A stretch of 64,000 bases of DNA from contig JBHGNT010000013.1 of NCBI GenBank assembly GCA_043228905.1, positions 3,782,001-3,846,000 on the forward strand. The letters are read 5' to 3'. This document shows, one piece after another, positions 9,719 to 21,829 of the stretch; the stretch's first letter is position 1, and each line of letters opens with the position of its first letter. A model generated the notes under the pieces. It was not told where the DNA came from. It saw only the letters and a list, made by a program, of their open reading frames with translations, and ran no database searches. The stretch comes from Azolla caroliniana (Eukaryota; Polypodiophyta). A program made the translations under genes and the position numbers.

Positions 9719-12700
9719 TCCCAAGTGTGAGTTGTCAACTCTCAAGATAATTATGTAGAAGGATGTTGAATGATTTTAGTGGTTTCATACCTATGATCTT
9801 CTTAAGAATAGTTTTAAACCAATTGTGCATTGCTCTATAAGTTTATATGTGTACAATCTTTTCGAAGTGATAAAAATCTCCCAATCATATGTAATGGAAC
9901 TTCATTAATAGATCCATACATTAACTTTTATCCTCCATTATTTGATATGATCTTTTAAAGAAAAAGATACAATATTGATATTAAGAAACGCCCTCCATTA
10001 TTTAATATGATCCTTTTCCTCCAATATTAAGAAACACACTAAGGTTGTACATGAAATACATACAAAGGTATTTACCCGTGTTTTTAAACCAAGGTTAAGT
10101 TCTAACTATGGGCTTAATAATATTTTAGTCTAGAGTTAAAAAGTCCACCTTGTCCAAGAGTTGCCCATAGAAATACCTTTCTACCATATGGCAGGAAACT
10201 CTATTTGTGAAGTTATCTTTGTGCTAGAGAGTTTTTTGTGTCTCTTAAGTAGCTCTCAAATCTACTAGACAAAAGTGCAAATCTTCCTAGAAACAATGGT
10301 AACACAATGGAGGGCTTGCAAAACTAACATTAATGTTTACAAATTGAATTAATGTCACAACCACTCCACTCTTGACCATGGACAACATGTCTCTATGTCG
10401 ATTGTTCACATCAACAAAGACAACCAATAATGCACACATGGTAGTTGGTAGTGCCCATAGACAGATATTTTGTTGAATAAATATCTTTCATATTATTTGG
10501 AGGTCATAGACTAAGTCAAATCAAATTCTAAATAGAGTAGGAGTTTTAATTTATATCAATCCAATATCAAGAAGAGATAATGTTAAGTGTGCTTAAAGAT
10601 TCAATCATATGAGTACAACCACATGCATGACACACTCATGTGTTAGTATCATCAAATGTTGGTAGAATGCGTTGCAGCTCCAACAATATCTCCAATGGTT
10701 TGATAATTTAATGAAACAAACTTAGTTGTGCAAAATGAGTAGATCCATGCACAAACTTAGTAGATCCATGTATGTCTATGTTCATTTATTCTTTGGACAT
10801 TGGGGAAGTTAGAGAATGATACAGTCACTTTATTGGCATTTAAGGCTTGAATATATTTGCTTTTAATTCACCTATTTCACCTCTTTAGGGCCTCGGCTTT
10901 GATGGTTTATTAATTGAGTGAAAAAACTCAAGAAGAACGATAAGGATAACTCACAAAATATGGGAGCTGAAAATGCGAATTCACATTAATGCATGTATAA
11001 CAAGTAAAGTATTGTAACACACACGTGCATTTTATCTCAAGTACATTATAACTTGAAGTCATAGCAGATTCCTTGAGCAAAATTTCTGTTTCATACATCC
11101 AAAAAATGATTAAGCATGAACAAGACTCGAAAATGATTTTCTACCCTTTCAATTCCCAATGAAAGGCCGGGATATTTACAAGTCACAAAACTCAACACAA
11201 CAAGGCAATATAGTTAGACTTTTACAATAATCAATTAATTCCTCATATTGTAGTAACTCTGTTAGAATGTAGATCAATAAAAATGGTTATCGAATAATAA
11301 AATGTGAGCTCATTTATTAATGGGATTTCTTTGGATGGTAGTTATATTCAATCATAAGGTTAGTTGGGTTCTCGCCTAACCAAATGTCTTTTAATGAATG
11401 TGTTTTACGTCATGTAGCCTACTTGAAAATGATGGTGTTTCTTTTGCCAATATAATGATTATACCTTTTATTTGTTATCTACACAAAAAGATCTCTTTAC
11501 TGCAAACAATATATGAAATAAGGTGAAAAAGTGCCAACCCAACTCTCATTTTCTACTCATTCGTTGCTATAGAATCCATTCTTGTGGTTCTCCTCTAGGA
11601 TAAAAGTTTAGATTCTAGAACGAATAATTACACCATGAATAAAATGTGTAAAATAACATCATTAACTAATAACACTCGTGTGTCATGCCCTCATGTGCGT
11701 CCACATGCCTACAAAAACAATCGAAAGGCTCTAATAATTCAATCCAAGAGATTTATATTATGATCCGACGAGCCCTCGATTGGAAAGAAAGCCTTCTAGG
11801 GGAAATTGATGATATATCAGTCCATACGTGATAGTTACTAAGATTTAATCATTTAAAGGAATTGCAACTCGACAAAATTAATATTGCTTTTTCACTAATG
11901 TTAATAACGATCTAGCCCATGAGTTGAGGTGGTCACAACATGTCCAAATCATGATTGAAGTAAAGGAGCTAAAAGAGGTTCCGAATCAAAGAAAGGCGCA
12001 AAGAAGTTTCTCGCTCAAAAATGAGGCAATGATGGTGTAAGACATGAGGTGATAAAGCATACTATGGAAAGTTCCTTCCAAGAAATTGAGGAAATGTGGC
12101 TAGATTGTTTTTTTGTTGAGGAACATGTTCGTGACACTTGTTGATGCAACAATAAGATTTGTTTCACTTGATGTGTGAATCGAGTCTAATCAAGTAGTCA
12201 TGGACCACTAAGGGGGTATGATTTCTTGTTTAAAGTATGTGTATGTGTGTTTCTATTGTCTATCTCAACAACAATAGACAAATTCAACTCCGACTACTCA
12301 AAAGTTGGCTTTGACAATGAAACAACCATTATAACTTGGTTGGTATCATAAATCCAAGTTGGCATAATGGGCATCACACTCACATGTTTGGCCATACCAT
12401 CACCCTACTCAACACAACATTTGTAGCATATCATTCACGTAGTTAATAAAGTAGTCCTTCATTCATGTTTTGTGAGGATTGCATTTGTGTGGCGACGAAA
12501 GCAAGAATTTTGGTTCTCGTTGATCCACACGTGTAGACTTGCCTCATGTTTATAGAGTAATCACCTAGCCCCTTCAAAAAAACAAAAGTATGTCATTTTG
12601 CAACTTGTCGTTGATCCACATGTGCACCAACTTCTCTCAATTGTCATTGATCCATGTTTGCACCAATACGACACTCAATAGATTTTAGCACTCAATATAT

Positions 12701-15106
12701 AACACAGGCTAAATACATGTAAGGTCTTAAAGTTTCGTGGTGTCCTTCACACACAATTATTGGAAAAGTAATTGCTTCATAAAAGTAAAACTCATTATTC
12801 AAATGCATTTATTTTGGCATAGATTCATTATTACCTAACTGGTTTTATGGTTCCAATTTGAACCATATTACTTTACTTTCTTCATGGTGTGATAGTTAGT
12901 TATTTCGTTGGTCTTTTGTGGTTATTTCTACCGTATTAGTATTTTTACATAATGCTAGTTAGTTATTGTATTATGTAGCATATTTATTCTACTCAAAGGT
13001 AGAAGTTTTGTGTCATTACCTTACTCACCAACTTTGACCTGTTTTTGGGAAAAAAATAAACAATCTACTTGAAATGGATGGTCAAAAGATAGAGGCTTTC
13101 ATTGTGTAGTTAGAACGGTTGATAATGTAATGACATAGTGAAGTAAAGTCAAGACTCTTCTCACCTTTGCGATGTGTTCACTTTACTATTTTGCTTTACT
13201 TGAAGTCATAACGACCTGTAAGTTTTCAATGAGTAACTTCTACAAAAAAGAGAATTTGTTAACAAACTCTTCATGCTCTCCAACTCATAATACATATCAA
13301 CGATTTGAAATATACTATCCATTCAACACAAATTACTGAATAGCTTGTCAAAATGATCTACACCAAATGGATGGACAAACGATACTTATCATAAATGCTT
13401 CTTGTTGTAGCTTAAAACTTGATCAAAATTGTCATTTGTTTAATACATGGATTTCTTTGGCAATCGTTTAATGTAGCAAGAAGCCATGACAAATGAACCA
13501 CCTCTTCTTGGACTTGGAATTTGCACCGGTTTATGAATTTCAATACCTTGGTTATAGGTTCTTTCAAATATATTTATATTATGCATTAGATGTTATAATT
13601 GTTATTCACTACTTGTACAAAAGAAAACATGATTTATTTATTTTCTTGTCAAAGAAACTCAATTGCCCATGAGGACGATATACCCCTTTAATCATTTACT
13701 TCTATATGCAACCTCATTTATTGTGCCTTGAAGGCATCTTAATGTTTCAACAGGCGTCCTACTTGATAACCTTCCTATTTTGAACCTATCTGATGGTCGC
13801 ATCATAATCGACATTTCACCTAATGCAATATCCTTTAATCAACATTGTATGACCTAGATCTAGTAATGATATGACCAGCATCACATTGTGATGGACACTT
13901 AAAAAACAACATACAAATAACTCCATATTGAATTGTGTGATGCGAACTTCTTTTGGAGAAGTATGTAACTTCTTCTTCTTCTTTCCAAAAAAAACACTAC
14001 TTCGCATTAGTTAGCAAACAAAGTACATCAAAGGCTGACAAATTTCGGCAAAACTCACTCTGGTCTCTCACCAAAGTGGTCAACTTTATCCAAATCACTT
14101 TCAATTGTATTTAACATTTGAAGGATCCAAAAGGTATCGCTAGGTAAACAAAAAACAAAATGTTCAGTTGATCACCTTCAACTTTTTTATTGTTATGATT
14201 TTGAAATTACACTTTGTTTGCGAATTTAAAAAATGAGATGTGCAAATATGTAATGTACATGCTATTGATTTCATGATGAATTTGAAGAAAACAACTCAAT
14301 ATAATGGTACAACTAGGTTCAATCAACCATGTTGTAAAAAAGTGCATCAATCTTTGTTTGTATTTGAGACGATGATGATAAGATTTGAACTCTATCCAAA
14401 AAGGAACAAAAATGTCTTGACCAACATAGTTGAGCTAACTAAATTAGAGTTTGGGAAAGTATGGTTGCAACTTGCATTTAGCGAATGAGAGGTGGTTGTA
14501 TTGGTATACAAATTTAAACACATATCACGTAAACAAAGACTTAAGCTATGTATAAACTTAGCTAGGAGATTGTGGACTTTTCAAGTTCAATGACATTTTG
14601 ACAACCACACTCCCTGAATCCAACACTATATTTCTTGTAGCTCTTCCACTATACGAAACGATAACATGCTAGGCTGTCACCATTAATTTTCATGATTTTC
14701 ATATCCAAGGACCATAGATCAAATTGAAAACAATATAAGATCATTTTTGAACATTTACCCATGAAAACAATGATAACTGAGATTTGGGAACCATGAATAT
14801 TAATGTCCTCTCACTAGGCCTTCAATAATGTTGTATATCACATGTTTCTATTGAAAAATGGTCCTCTTTGTAAAAGTTGAGATATATATATATAGGTAAA
14901 CATGAGCCGATAATGCTTCATATCTAGGATTCAAACAAATATCCTACATATGGATGGGTTATGACCCTATCACTTGACACATAAGTCAAGTTGATGTATA
15001 AGTATGTACTTTAGTAGAGATAGAGAACACAATACGTTTCTTATTATCTCTACATGAATGTTAGTTGATGTTCCCAATCATTGTCAATAATAATTGATTT
15101 AATTAA
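9719..15106. other. long AT-rich stretch without a recognised gene
   Basis: Both strands hold only short ORFs in low-complexity or AT-rich context. The longest (14240-14488 plus, 82 codons, and 13816-14007 minus) have no recognisable motif. No LTR termini, tRNA or convincing splice structure was seen. The region may contain very old repeats that can no longer be read. Confidence 0.5.
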
Positions 15107-15770
15107 TTGTTTCTCTCTCTCTACAAATTTTTGTGTTCCAGTTGGATGCAAGATATAGAAAAATGGTTTGGTAGATGGGATGCGAGACACTTGCTTCATG
15201 ATGCATCATTAGATTCCTGTGTAAATGAGGCCTTTTTGCAATGCCAATGTATCATGACATGGGACAAATGTGGAGGCTCGCGCTTCACACATTATACTAC
15301 ACATGTTGCACCTAACTACAAAACTATATTCTTTGCGGAATGGGGAAATCGTACACATCGATACATGTTAGAGTCCATACCGTTATCTGTCATTCGAACC
15401 ATTGCTTCCATGCGACTTAGCTCACATGTATTGCAATGTGAAATAGGGCGTTGGGGGACAAGTGATGAGAGTGGTCGGCTATGCACACTTTGCCCTAAAC
15501 AAGTTTGCGAGTTTGAGTATCACACTTTGATACAATGCTTTGCCTTTGATCATTTTCGACCATGCTTTCCACATCTCTTCGACCGAGCCCAATCTTTGCA
15601 TGAATTCCTCTCACAACCACAATGTGCACTCTCGATTGCAACATTCATTGGTAAAGTTCTTGAACATCGAGAGTCACTACTCGCTTTCACACATATCATG
15701 TGAAATATAATATTTTTGGTCTCATAGGTCATATTTGACCTCTGAAGACGATAATATAATCTATCTATCT
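15107..15770 (+). pseudogene. LINE-like C-terminal fragment (zinc-knuckle region) and 3' end
   Basis: A 198-codon frame reads through an Arg/Ser region (SMRLSSHVLQCEIGRWG), then a CXXC...H...C cluster: RLCTLCP, EYHTLIQC. This pattern is like the C-terminal zinc finger of plant non-LTR retrotransposons. The frame ends at 15703. A splice-acceptor-like tract (TTTTTGTGTTCCAG, about 15128-15141) lies just upstream of the coding similarity. The homology is by pattern only. It could also be a captured exon of unknown type. Confidence 0.5.
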
Positions 15771-15775
15771 ATCTA

Positions 15776-15810
<35 letters not shown>

Positions 15811-15815
15811 ATCAC
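15758..15815. repeat. CTAT/CT/CA compound microsatellite
   Basis: Runs of CTAT, then CT, then CA repeats follow the LINE-like 3' end and may mark its tail. Confidence 0.85.
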
Positions 15816-15905
15816 AAATCTGCAACTGAGCATGCTCATTCCCCTTGTCACTATTTGATGGAGAAGCATTAAATAGGTGAAGCCTGTGAATCTAGGGCTT
15901 GGATA

Positions 15906-16080
15906 GCCCCTCATTCCTCTCACAATCGCAATGTGCACACTTGACTACAATGTTTAGTAAAATTCTTGAACATTGTGAGTCAATTCTCAATTGCACACAT
16001 ATTATGCAAACACGGTCCACTTTTGGACTCATAGACCATATTTGACATCCGAAAGACAATAATAAAAATCTATTTGTGTG
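15906..16080 (+). repeat. second, 5'-truncated copy of the LINE-like 3' end
   Basis: About 165 bases repeat 15604-15765: both contain CCTCTCACAA(C/T)C, TCTTGAACAT and a shared block around TCATA..CATATTTGAC. The copy is divergent and starts inside the last coding part, as expected for a 5'-truncated LINE insertion. Confidence 0.65.
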
Positions 16081-16490
16081 CGTGTAGGTGTGAAAACGCA
16101 CAAATATATTAATTGCATGTGAAAAATGAGAAACATTACCTCGATCTATGGTTTTAGGTTAGTTTGTGTAAATTGCACAAATACTCATTGTCTTGGTGTC
16201 AAGACTCAAGTAACAACATGACAAAATCTACTACATCCCAAGTCTTATAGGAAGAATAAGAATATTTATTTATTTGAAATAGTGTGTACTATGGACTATC
16301 TATCTTCCATCTAAACCATGCAAAAGAAAATGCAATTACCTATTACTAGTCGATATTGCAAGTGTCAAGTGACTAAAGTAAAAACCAAACTAGCTTAAGA
16401 AAGGGGAAAGTAAAGATTGCTGATTTCGGCTTAATTCGAATATGTGGTAATAAGATGTTACAGATAATCAGAATTGCTTCTGAATGTGAG

Positions 16491-17070
16491 AGCTTACAGT
16501 GCAACTGTGGACATTTGGTTGGCTGCATACCCTTTTTCCTGCCAAAGATTGTGTACATCAGTTCAGCTCAATCACAGAGTTGATGGGTACTCCAACAGAT
16601 GTTGAATTATCATAGTTTTATGCAGGCATTTTGAAAGCTTACAGTGCAACTACGGACATTTGGTTGGCTGCATCCCCTTTTTCCTGCCAAAGATTGTGTA
16701 CATTAGTTCAGCTCAATCACAGAGTCGATGGGTACTCCAACAGATGCTGAATTATCATAGTTTTCTGTAGGCATTTTGAAAGCTTACAGTGCAACTGTGG
16801 ACATTTGGTTGGCTGCATCCCCTTTTTCCTGCCAAAGATTGTGTACATCAGTTCAACTCAATCACAGAGTTGATGGGTACTCCAACTGATGCTGAATTAT
16901 CATAGTTTTCTATAGGCATTTTGAAAGCTTACAGTGCAACTGTGGACATTTGGTTGGCTGCATCCCCTTTTTCCTGCCAAAGATTGTGTACATCAGTTCA
17001 GCTCAATCACAGAGTTGATGGGTACTCCAACAGATGTTGAATTATCATAGTTTTCTGCAGGCATTTTGAA
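16491..17070. repeat. 145-bp tandem repeat, four units
   Basis: AGCTTACAGTGCAAC recurs at 16491, 16636, 16781 and 16926, and the variant AGCTTGTGGG at 17071, so the period is exactly 145 bases. Units differ by a few substitutions. Each unit ends in GGCATTTTGAAAGC, which is the start of the PPR-like frame that continues only after the last unit. The array therefore grew by duplication at the edge of that pseudogene. Confidence 0.92.
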
Positions 17071-17235
17071 AGCTTGTGGGTGCATTAGATCCACAAACAA
17101 GGGCGAGGAGATACATTTCAATTCTGAGAGGAAAGAGCTTTTCTGAAAAAGCCAACTTGTTGGAAATGCACTAGTAGATATGATGTGAAATGTGGCATGA
17201 GCAAAAGGCAGTGCTTGACATGGAATACACTGACA
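17058..17235 (+). pseudogene. PPR protein fragment (pentatricopeptide repeat), decayed
   Basis: From 17060 the frame reads GILKACGCIRSTNKGEEIH, then after an internal stop LVGNALVDM, and after a one-base shift KCGMSKRQC. The order ILKACG..KGEEIH..LVGNALVDMY.KCG is the hallmark of plant PLS-class PPR proteins, which bind organellar RNA. The fragment is about 60 codons with one stop and one frameshift, so it is a pseudogene. TTTTCTGCAG just before it resembles a splice acceptor. No start or further repeats were found. Confidence 0.65.
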
Positions 17236-17340
17236 TGGAATACATTGTTTACAGGTTATGTGCACTAGGAGCTTGAAGAGCAGACTCTTAATGCTTTTGA
17301 GTGGATGCAAAAGAAGAGAATCTCTCTCCTAATTCTGTCA

Positions 17341-17530
17341 CATTTGCAGGGTATGGCCAGATGAGAAGAAATGGAGTTTTAGCAAATCCGGTTGGAAAGC
17401 TTATAGTCATACAACCATGGTAGATAAAGGTCAAACATATTGTGAAGCCATGGTGATGAGCATTTATTTGTATGTTGATCAACATGTGAGAATGGAAGAA
17501 GATGGAGGAACATTGGGTCTTAGCCAATGA
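17341..17530 (+). CDS. exon-like open frame of unknown family
   Basis: An acceptor-like CACATTTGCAG ending at about 17349 is followed by an open frame that reads VWPDEKKWSFSKSGWKAYSH and ends at a TGA at about 17528-17530. The downstream bases look like a 3' UTR. The composition (Trp, Lys, Tyr, no low complexity) looks like real protein. I do not recognise the family. It may be the last exon of a gene fragment, possibly part of the same duplicated block as the PPR piece. No upstream exon was identified. Confidence 0.3.
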
Positions 17531-17843
17531 TCACATGAGATGGGAAGAAGAGTCATGTATGTGTGTTCACCGTTCTTTGTAGTCTTCTACTTTGAGTCTT
17601 TGAGTTTTTTATTGGCCTATCATGGCCACAACTTTTACGATGTTGTCAGACTAATCATTTTCTCATGTATGAAGAATTTATACTAATGAAGAATATTGTT
17701 TTGGAAAAAAATAAGGAAAAGGAATATTGTTATAGAAAAAAAGAATGAGATTTACAAGATTATGTTGAAAACTAGCATTTGACTCTTTGAGCTTGACAAT
17801 ATTGAGATATTCCTAGAGTAAAATACTCATGGTTTTTTGCTTA

Positions 17844-18532
17844 GCAATGGGCCCGATTCGATTTCAATTCGGTTTGGTTTTTTGGCCTTGAAACCAAACC
17901 AAACCATTTATTTATAATAAAAACCAACCAAAACTGCTTAAAATTTATGAAGCCATTTAAACCAAACCGTTTACGGAAAATGTAAAACCAAATCAAACCA
18001 TTTTTTAGAGATATTGATTATCATACATATTATGAATTTGTGTGAGAAAATTATCATGAATTTGGTCATCATACTTATCATAAATTTAGTTATCATACTT
18101 ATTATAAATTTGGTCATTATACTTATCATAAATTTGGTCATCATACATATCATAAATTTGGTCATCATACTTATCATACATTTGACAATCATACATCAAA
18201 AGGAGACTCTACTTATAATAATGCATATAAAATTTAATAAGTTAGAGCCTAGAGGTATAAAATTAAAAGTTCAAAATTAGAGCCTAGAGGTGAAAATTTA
18301 AGAATATTTTTTAACCTATAAACCTTTAAACCGAAACCGATAAATCGCTAAACCATAAAATTCAAAATCGAACCAAACCTAAACCGATAACCGCTAAACC
18401 ATGAAATTCAAAACCAAACCGGATCATAACATTTGAAACAAAACCAAACGGTTTATTTATCTTTGAACCAATAAACCGTTAAGCCACGGTTTAATGGTTT
18501 GGTTTGGTTCAAGCCGAAACCATGCCCATTGC
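17844..18532. mobile_element. candidate MITE / non-autonomous DNA transposon
   Basis: 689 bases begin GCAATGGGC and end GCCCATTGC, a perfect 9-base terminal inverted repeat, flanked by TA on each side (17842-17843, 18533-18534). Sub-terminal parts are also inverted and rich in GGTTTGGTTT and AAACCAAACC. The centre (18030-18190) is a 24-bp-period AT-rich minisatellite (CATACTTATCATAAATTTGG type). No transposase frame. The TA duplication fits Tc1/mariner-like elements, but an hAT-like origin cannot be excluded. Confidence 0.65.
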
Positions 18533-18534
18533 TA

Positions 18535-18909
18535 CTTCTGTCTAGCTTAACACTTGGCTACCGTGTATGCTTTCAAATGGATAATCATGCATACTTATCA
18601 CATAATGTGCTACAATAACGATAATGTAAAATGTCACAATAATGGGAATACATATGATATTAAATATAAATATCCATTGTATTCACAAATTGACACATAC
18701 GTGACATTCGCCATTCGTAATATTCGAGAATAAAAAATAACCCCAAAAAGATTATAAAGCCATTCGTTTTAAATTTACATATTAAAAATTATTTAATTCA
18801 CTAAAGAAAGAATTAATTCACCAAAACATTAATCAGTTCATTAAACCATTAATTAATTCACTAATAATTAATTAATTAGGGTTTCAATTCAAATTAGGGT
18901 TTTGACTAA
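18535..18909. other. AT-rich non-coding stretch
   Basis: Mostly TTAATTAATT-type repeats with no gene or element terminus seen. Confidence 0.5.
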
Positions 18910-18990
18910 AATTAATTAATTAGGGGGGATAATGTCAAGATTCGAACTCTTGACATGACCATGTTATAATCAAGTATTATGGGTTAACCA
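18910..18990 (-). repeat. possible tRNA-derived SINE head
   Basis: On the minus strand a box-B-like AGAGTTCGAATCTTGAC and, about 45 bases upstream, a box-A-like TTGGTTAACCCATAA are present. The spacing fits a pol III internal promoter. No TSD was found. Confidence 0.4.
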
Positions 18991-19165
18991 ACATATCTAA
19001 TATACAATTATGTATATAATTGGTCCTTGTTGTTTTAGCTAGCATCATTTGCATAGTTGCTCCCTTGTAGTATTTACACTTGGCACATGCATGCATACCT
19101 ACATGCTCGATTGCAGATTCACATGCATGCAACAAGTATGCATGCTGTGTAGTATAAATAATTGA

Positions 19166-19193
19166 GTTCACCTTGAAGGAATTCAAGGTGAAC
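19166..19193. other. perfect hairpin, 12-bp arms
   Basis: GTTCACCTTGAA, loop GGAA, TTCAAGGTGAAC. It lies about 85 bases left of the copia-4 LTR. No T-run follows, so a terminator role is not indicated. Confidence 0.7.
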
Positions 19194-19278
19194 AACACTA
19201 GTTACAGAGTCTTTTGGTTAATACTATTCATCCATTTGGTTACCTTCTTTCTTTTCTCTTGAGCTTATGATCTATCCA

Positions 19279-19961
19279 TGACAGAACAGAGAAAATAGAC
19301 TGAAAACATAGCACAAAAAACGAAATACATAGTACACACTCGTTTACGTGGAGAACCTATAATAGGGAAAACCACGGGCACCAGATTTTCATTATATATC
19401 AAGAAAACAAGAGGGGAAAACATATATACAAGACTCTCCAGAATAGAGTATCCACCACTTAGGGTTTTGATGGCAAATATCTCTAACTATGCCTACACTC
19501 ACTCTCACTCTTGTCTCCTTCCTACTCTCTCTATATACACAATATCTATCTGCTCAATGTTCTACACCTTCACATAAATAAAGTTTGCCCTAGCTCCACA
19601 TTTTTATAGAAGGAATAAGTTATTATTATTATATAATAATAGCAACAGTTAATTGACCGACTGGTCGACTCGATTGTCTGACCCACAAGTCGACAATCTA
19701 GCCGATTCAACTAGTTGACACCTATGTTGGCTATCTAGTTGGTCTGACTAGCGAACTTTGTCATCGACCATCCGGTCGGCCTATCCCTCACTTGGTTTAT
19801 CCAACCAATAGCCAAATCAATTGATCCCCAAATCGTCTCTCTCTTTGGTCGATCTGATCAAGTCGACTCGCTAGTTGATCCGACCGACCAACCTGATTTC
19901 GACTGCCAATTCTCCCACTCGACAATCGACTTTTCCCATTAGGAGGGACTGAATCCTAACA
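19279..19961 (-). repeat. copia-4 3' LTR
   Basis: In plus orientation it starts TGACAGAACAG and ends CTGAATCCTAACA, so in element orientation it is TGTTAGGATTCAG...CTGTCA. This matches the LTR ends of copia-3. A reverse TATA box (TATAAAAATG on the minus strand, about 19600) lies in the expected place. Confidence 0.8.
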
Positions 19962-20195
19962 AAATCCCCCTTCACTCCTTTAGGGAGAATCAGCCAATCC
20001 TGTCTTATGTCGACAAGCTCCGAGTCTATCCATAGGTAGGATTTTTGTGAGCATTTTGGATCCATTATCATCAGTATGGATCTTCACAAGGGTAAACTCT
20101 TCCTCATCCACTTTCTCTCGTAACCAATGATACCTTCTTTGTATATGCTTGGTCTGAGACTGGTAAGCAACGTTCTTGGCTAAATGTATGACACT

Positions 20196-21765
20196 CTAAT
20201 TATCACAGTAGAGTAGGAATTTTTCTTTTTTCATTCCTAATTCACTGAGAAAATTCTTCATCCATATAAGGTTCTGATTAGCCTCTACTGTTGCCATATA
20301 TTCTGGCTCTGTGGTCAACAAAACCACAACCTTTTGCAATCTCGACTGCCATGACACTACTCTCCATGCATAGGTCATCATATAACCTGATGTGGATCGA
20401 CTGGAGTCTACATCCCCCGACATGTCTGAGTCAGTAAAACCTCCGAGCATAGGTTTTTCGAGACCATACCTAAGGCATACCCTTGAGGTGACTTTCAAGT
20501 ACCTAAGTATCCATTTTACTGTTGCCCAGTGTTCTCTTCCTGGATTACTCATATATCGGCTTACTATTGTGACCGCAAATGCTATGTTTGATCTCGTACA
20601 AACCATAGCATACATTAGGCTTCCAACAATCTAGGCATATGACACTTTCTTCATCTTAGCCTTGCCCTTTTCACTTTTCGAACATTGCCTAGCATTCAAC
20701 TTGCAGTTTGCTGGCAATGCAAACCCTAATGGTTTTTCTTAAGACATGTTAAATCTTTCCAAAACTTTTGTCACATACTTCTCTTGTGACAACCATAGCA
20801 CGTTCTGAGTTCTGTTTGGAACTATGAGCATCCCCAAGATTTGCTTGGCCAGTCCAAGATCCTTCATGGAAAACGACTTTCTTAGTACTTTCTTCAAGCT
20901 CAAAATTTTCTTAACATCTTGTTCGACCACTAACATGTCATCCACATATAGCAAGAGAATCAAGAAGTCACCTTCATTCTACCTTTTGACAAACACACAG
21001 TGATCAACTTGTGTTTTATGGAATACATGTTCCAACATGAAGGATTCGAACGTCTTATACCATTGGCGTGGAGCTTGCTTCAGGCCATACAAGATCTTCC
21101 TTAGTCGACAAACCATATTCTCTTTTCCTTTCTCCACAAAACCTTCGGGTTTGTTGCATATAAATTTCTTCATCTAATTCTCCATGTAGGAATGGCGCTT
21201 TTACATCCAATTGCTCTATTTTTAGATTCATATTGGCATTCATACTTAACACTATTTGAATGGATTTTTTCTTTACGACTGTTGCAACTTCTACTGTTTC
21301 CAGTCTTCAATTGATTTTGTCTTTCAAGAACACAATGTCCCGACTCCTCACCACTTTCTTGTCGAGAAGATCCCATAGCCTATAGCCGAATTCATCCTCC
21401 GAATACCCCAGAAATATACATGGTTTCGACCTCTGATCCTTAACAACATGCATATACGACAAACATCCGAACACCTTCAAGTGTTGATAAGACACATCTT
21501 TTTTTGTCCATACCCGTTGTGGGACATCACCTTTCAGGGGCATTGAGGGAGACATGTTAATCAGATAGACCGCTATCAACATAACTTCAACCCAATATGA
21601 CTTTGGAAGCTTTGCATGTGACATCATGCTCCTCACTCTTTCCATTATTGTTTGATTCATCCTCTTTGCAAGACCATTCAGTTCAGGGGTCTTAGGCACC
21701 GTATATTCGAGTCTTATGCCTTGTGTCTTGCAATACTCCTCGAATTGTCCTCTGAACCAAGCCAC
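20196..21765 (-). pseudogene. copia-4 integrase-RT-RNase H pseudogene
   Basis: 21765-21307 covers the integrase end (PKTPELNGLAKRMNQTIMER) and the C-terminal domain with LKVFGCLSYMHV and CIFLGYSEDEFGYRLWD. 21252-20979 gives the RT start (LDVKAPFLHGELDEEIYM, LYGLKQAPRQWY). 20963-20739 has the catalytic LLYVDDMLVV. 20615-20196 is RNase H (GGFTDSDMSGDVDSSRSTSGY and the DNS-type end). Several stops and frameshifts separate these pieces. Confidence 0.88.
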
Positions 21766-21829
21766 TCAACGTATTGCATCATGGTGCTCACTCCTTTAGA
21801 CCATATGTGTGGGCCATCAAGGATTACAT

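Larger units (their letters stand above)
19279..21765 (-). mobile_element. Ty1/copia element (copia-4), 5'-truncated
   Basis: On the minus strand the element runs from integrase (21765) through RT and RNase H to a polypurine tract (about 19962-19980) and a 683-base 3' LTR (19279-19961). The region after the LTR (AATCCCCCTTCACTCC in plus orientation) parallels that of copia-3, and so do many protein phrases, so both belong to one Tork/TNT1-like family. The part before the integrase core is missing, and unrelated LINE sequence begins near 21820. Confidence 0.85.

Noticed and set aside
16491-17070. Possible CRISPR array
   Set aside because: Units are 145 bases with no unique spacers, in a eukaryotic sequence; it is an ordinary tandem repeat.
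17971-18280. Two ORFs of Met/Ile repeats on opposite strands
   Set aside because: Product of the 24-bp AT-rich minisatellite inside the candidate MITE.
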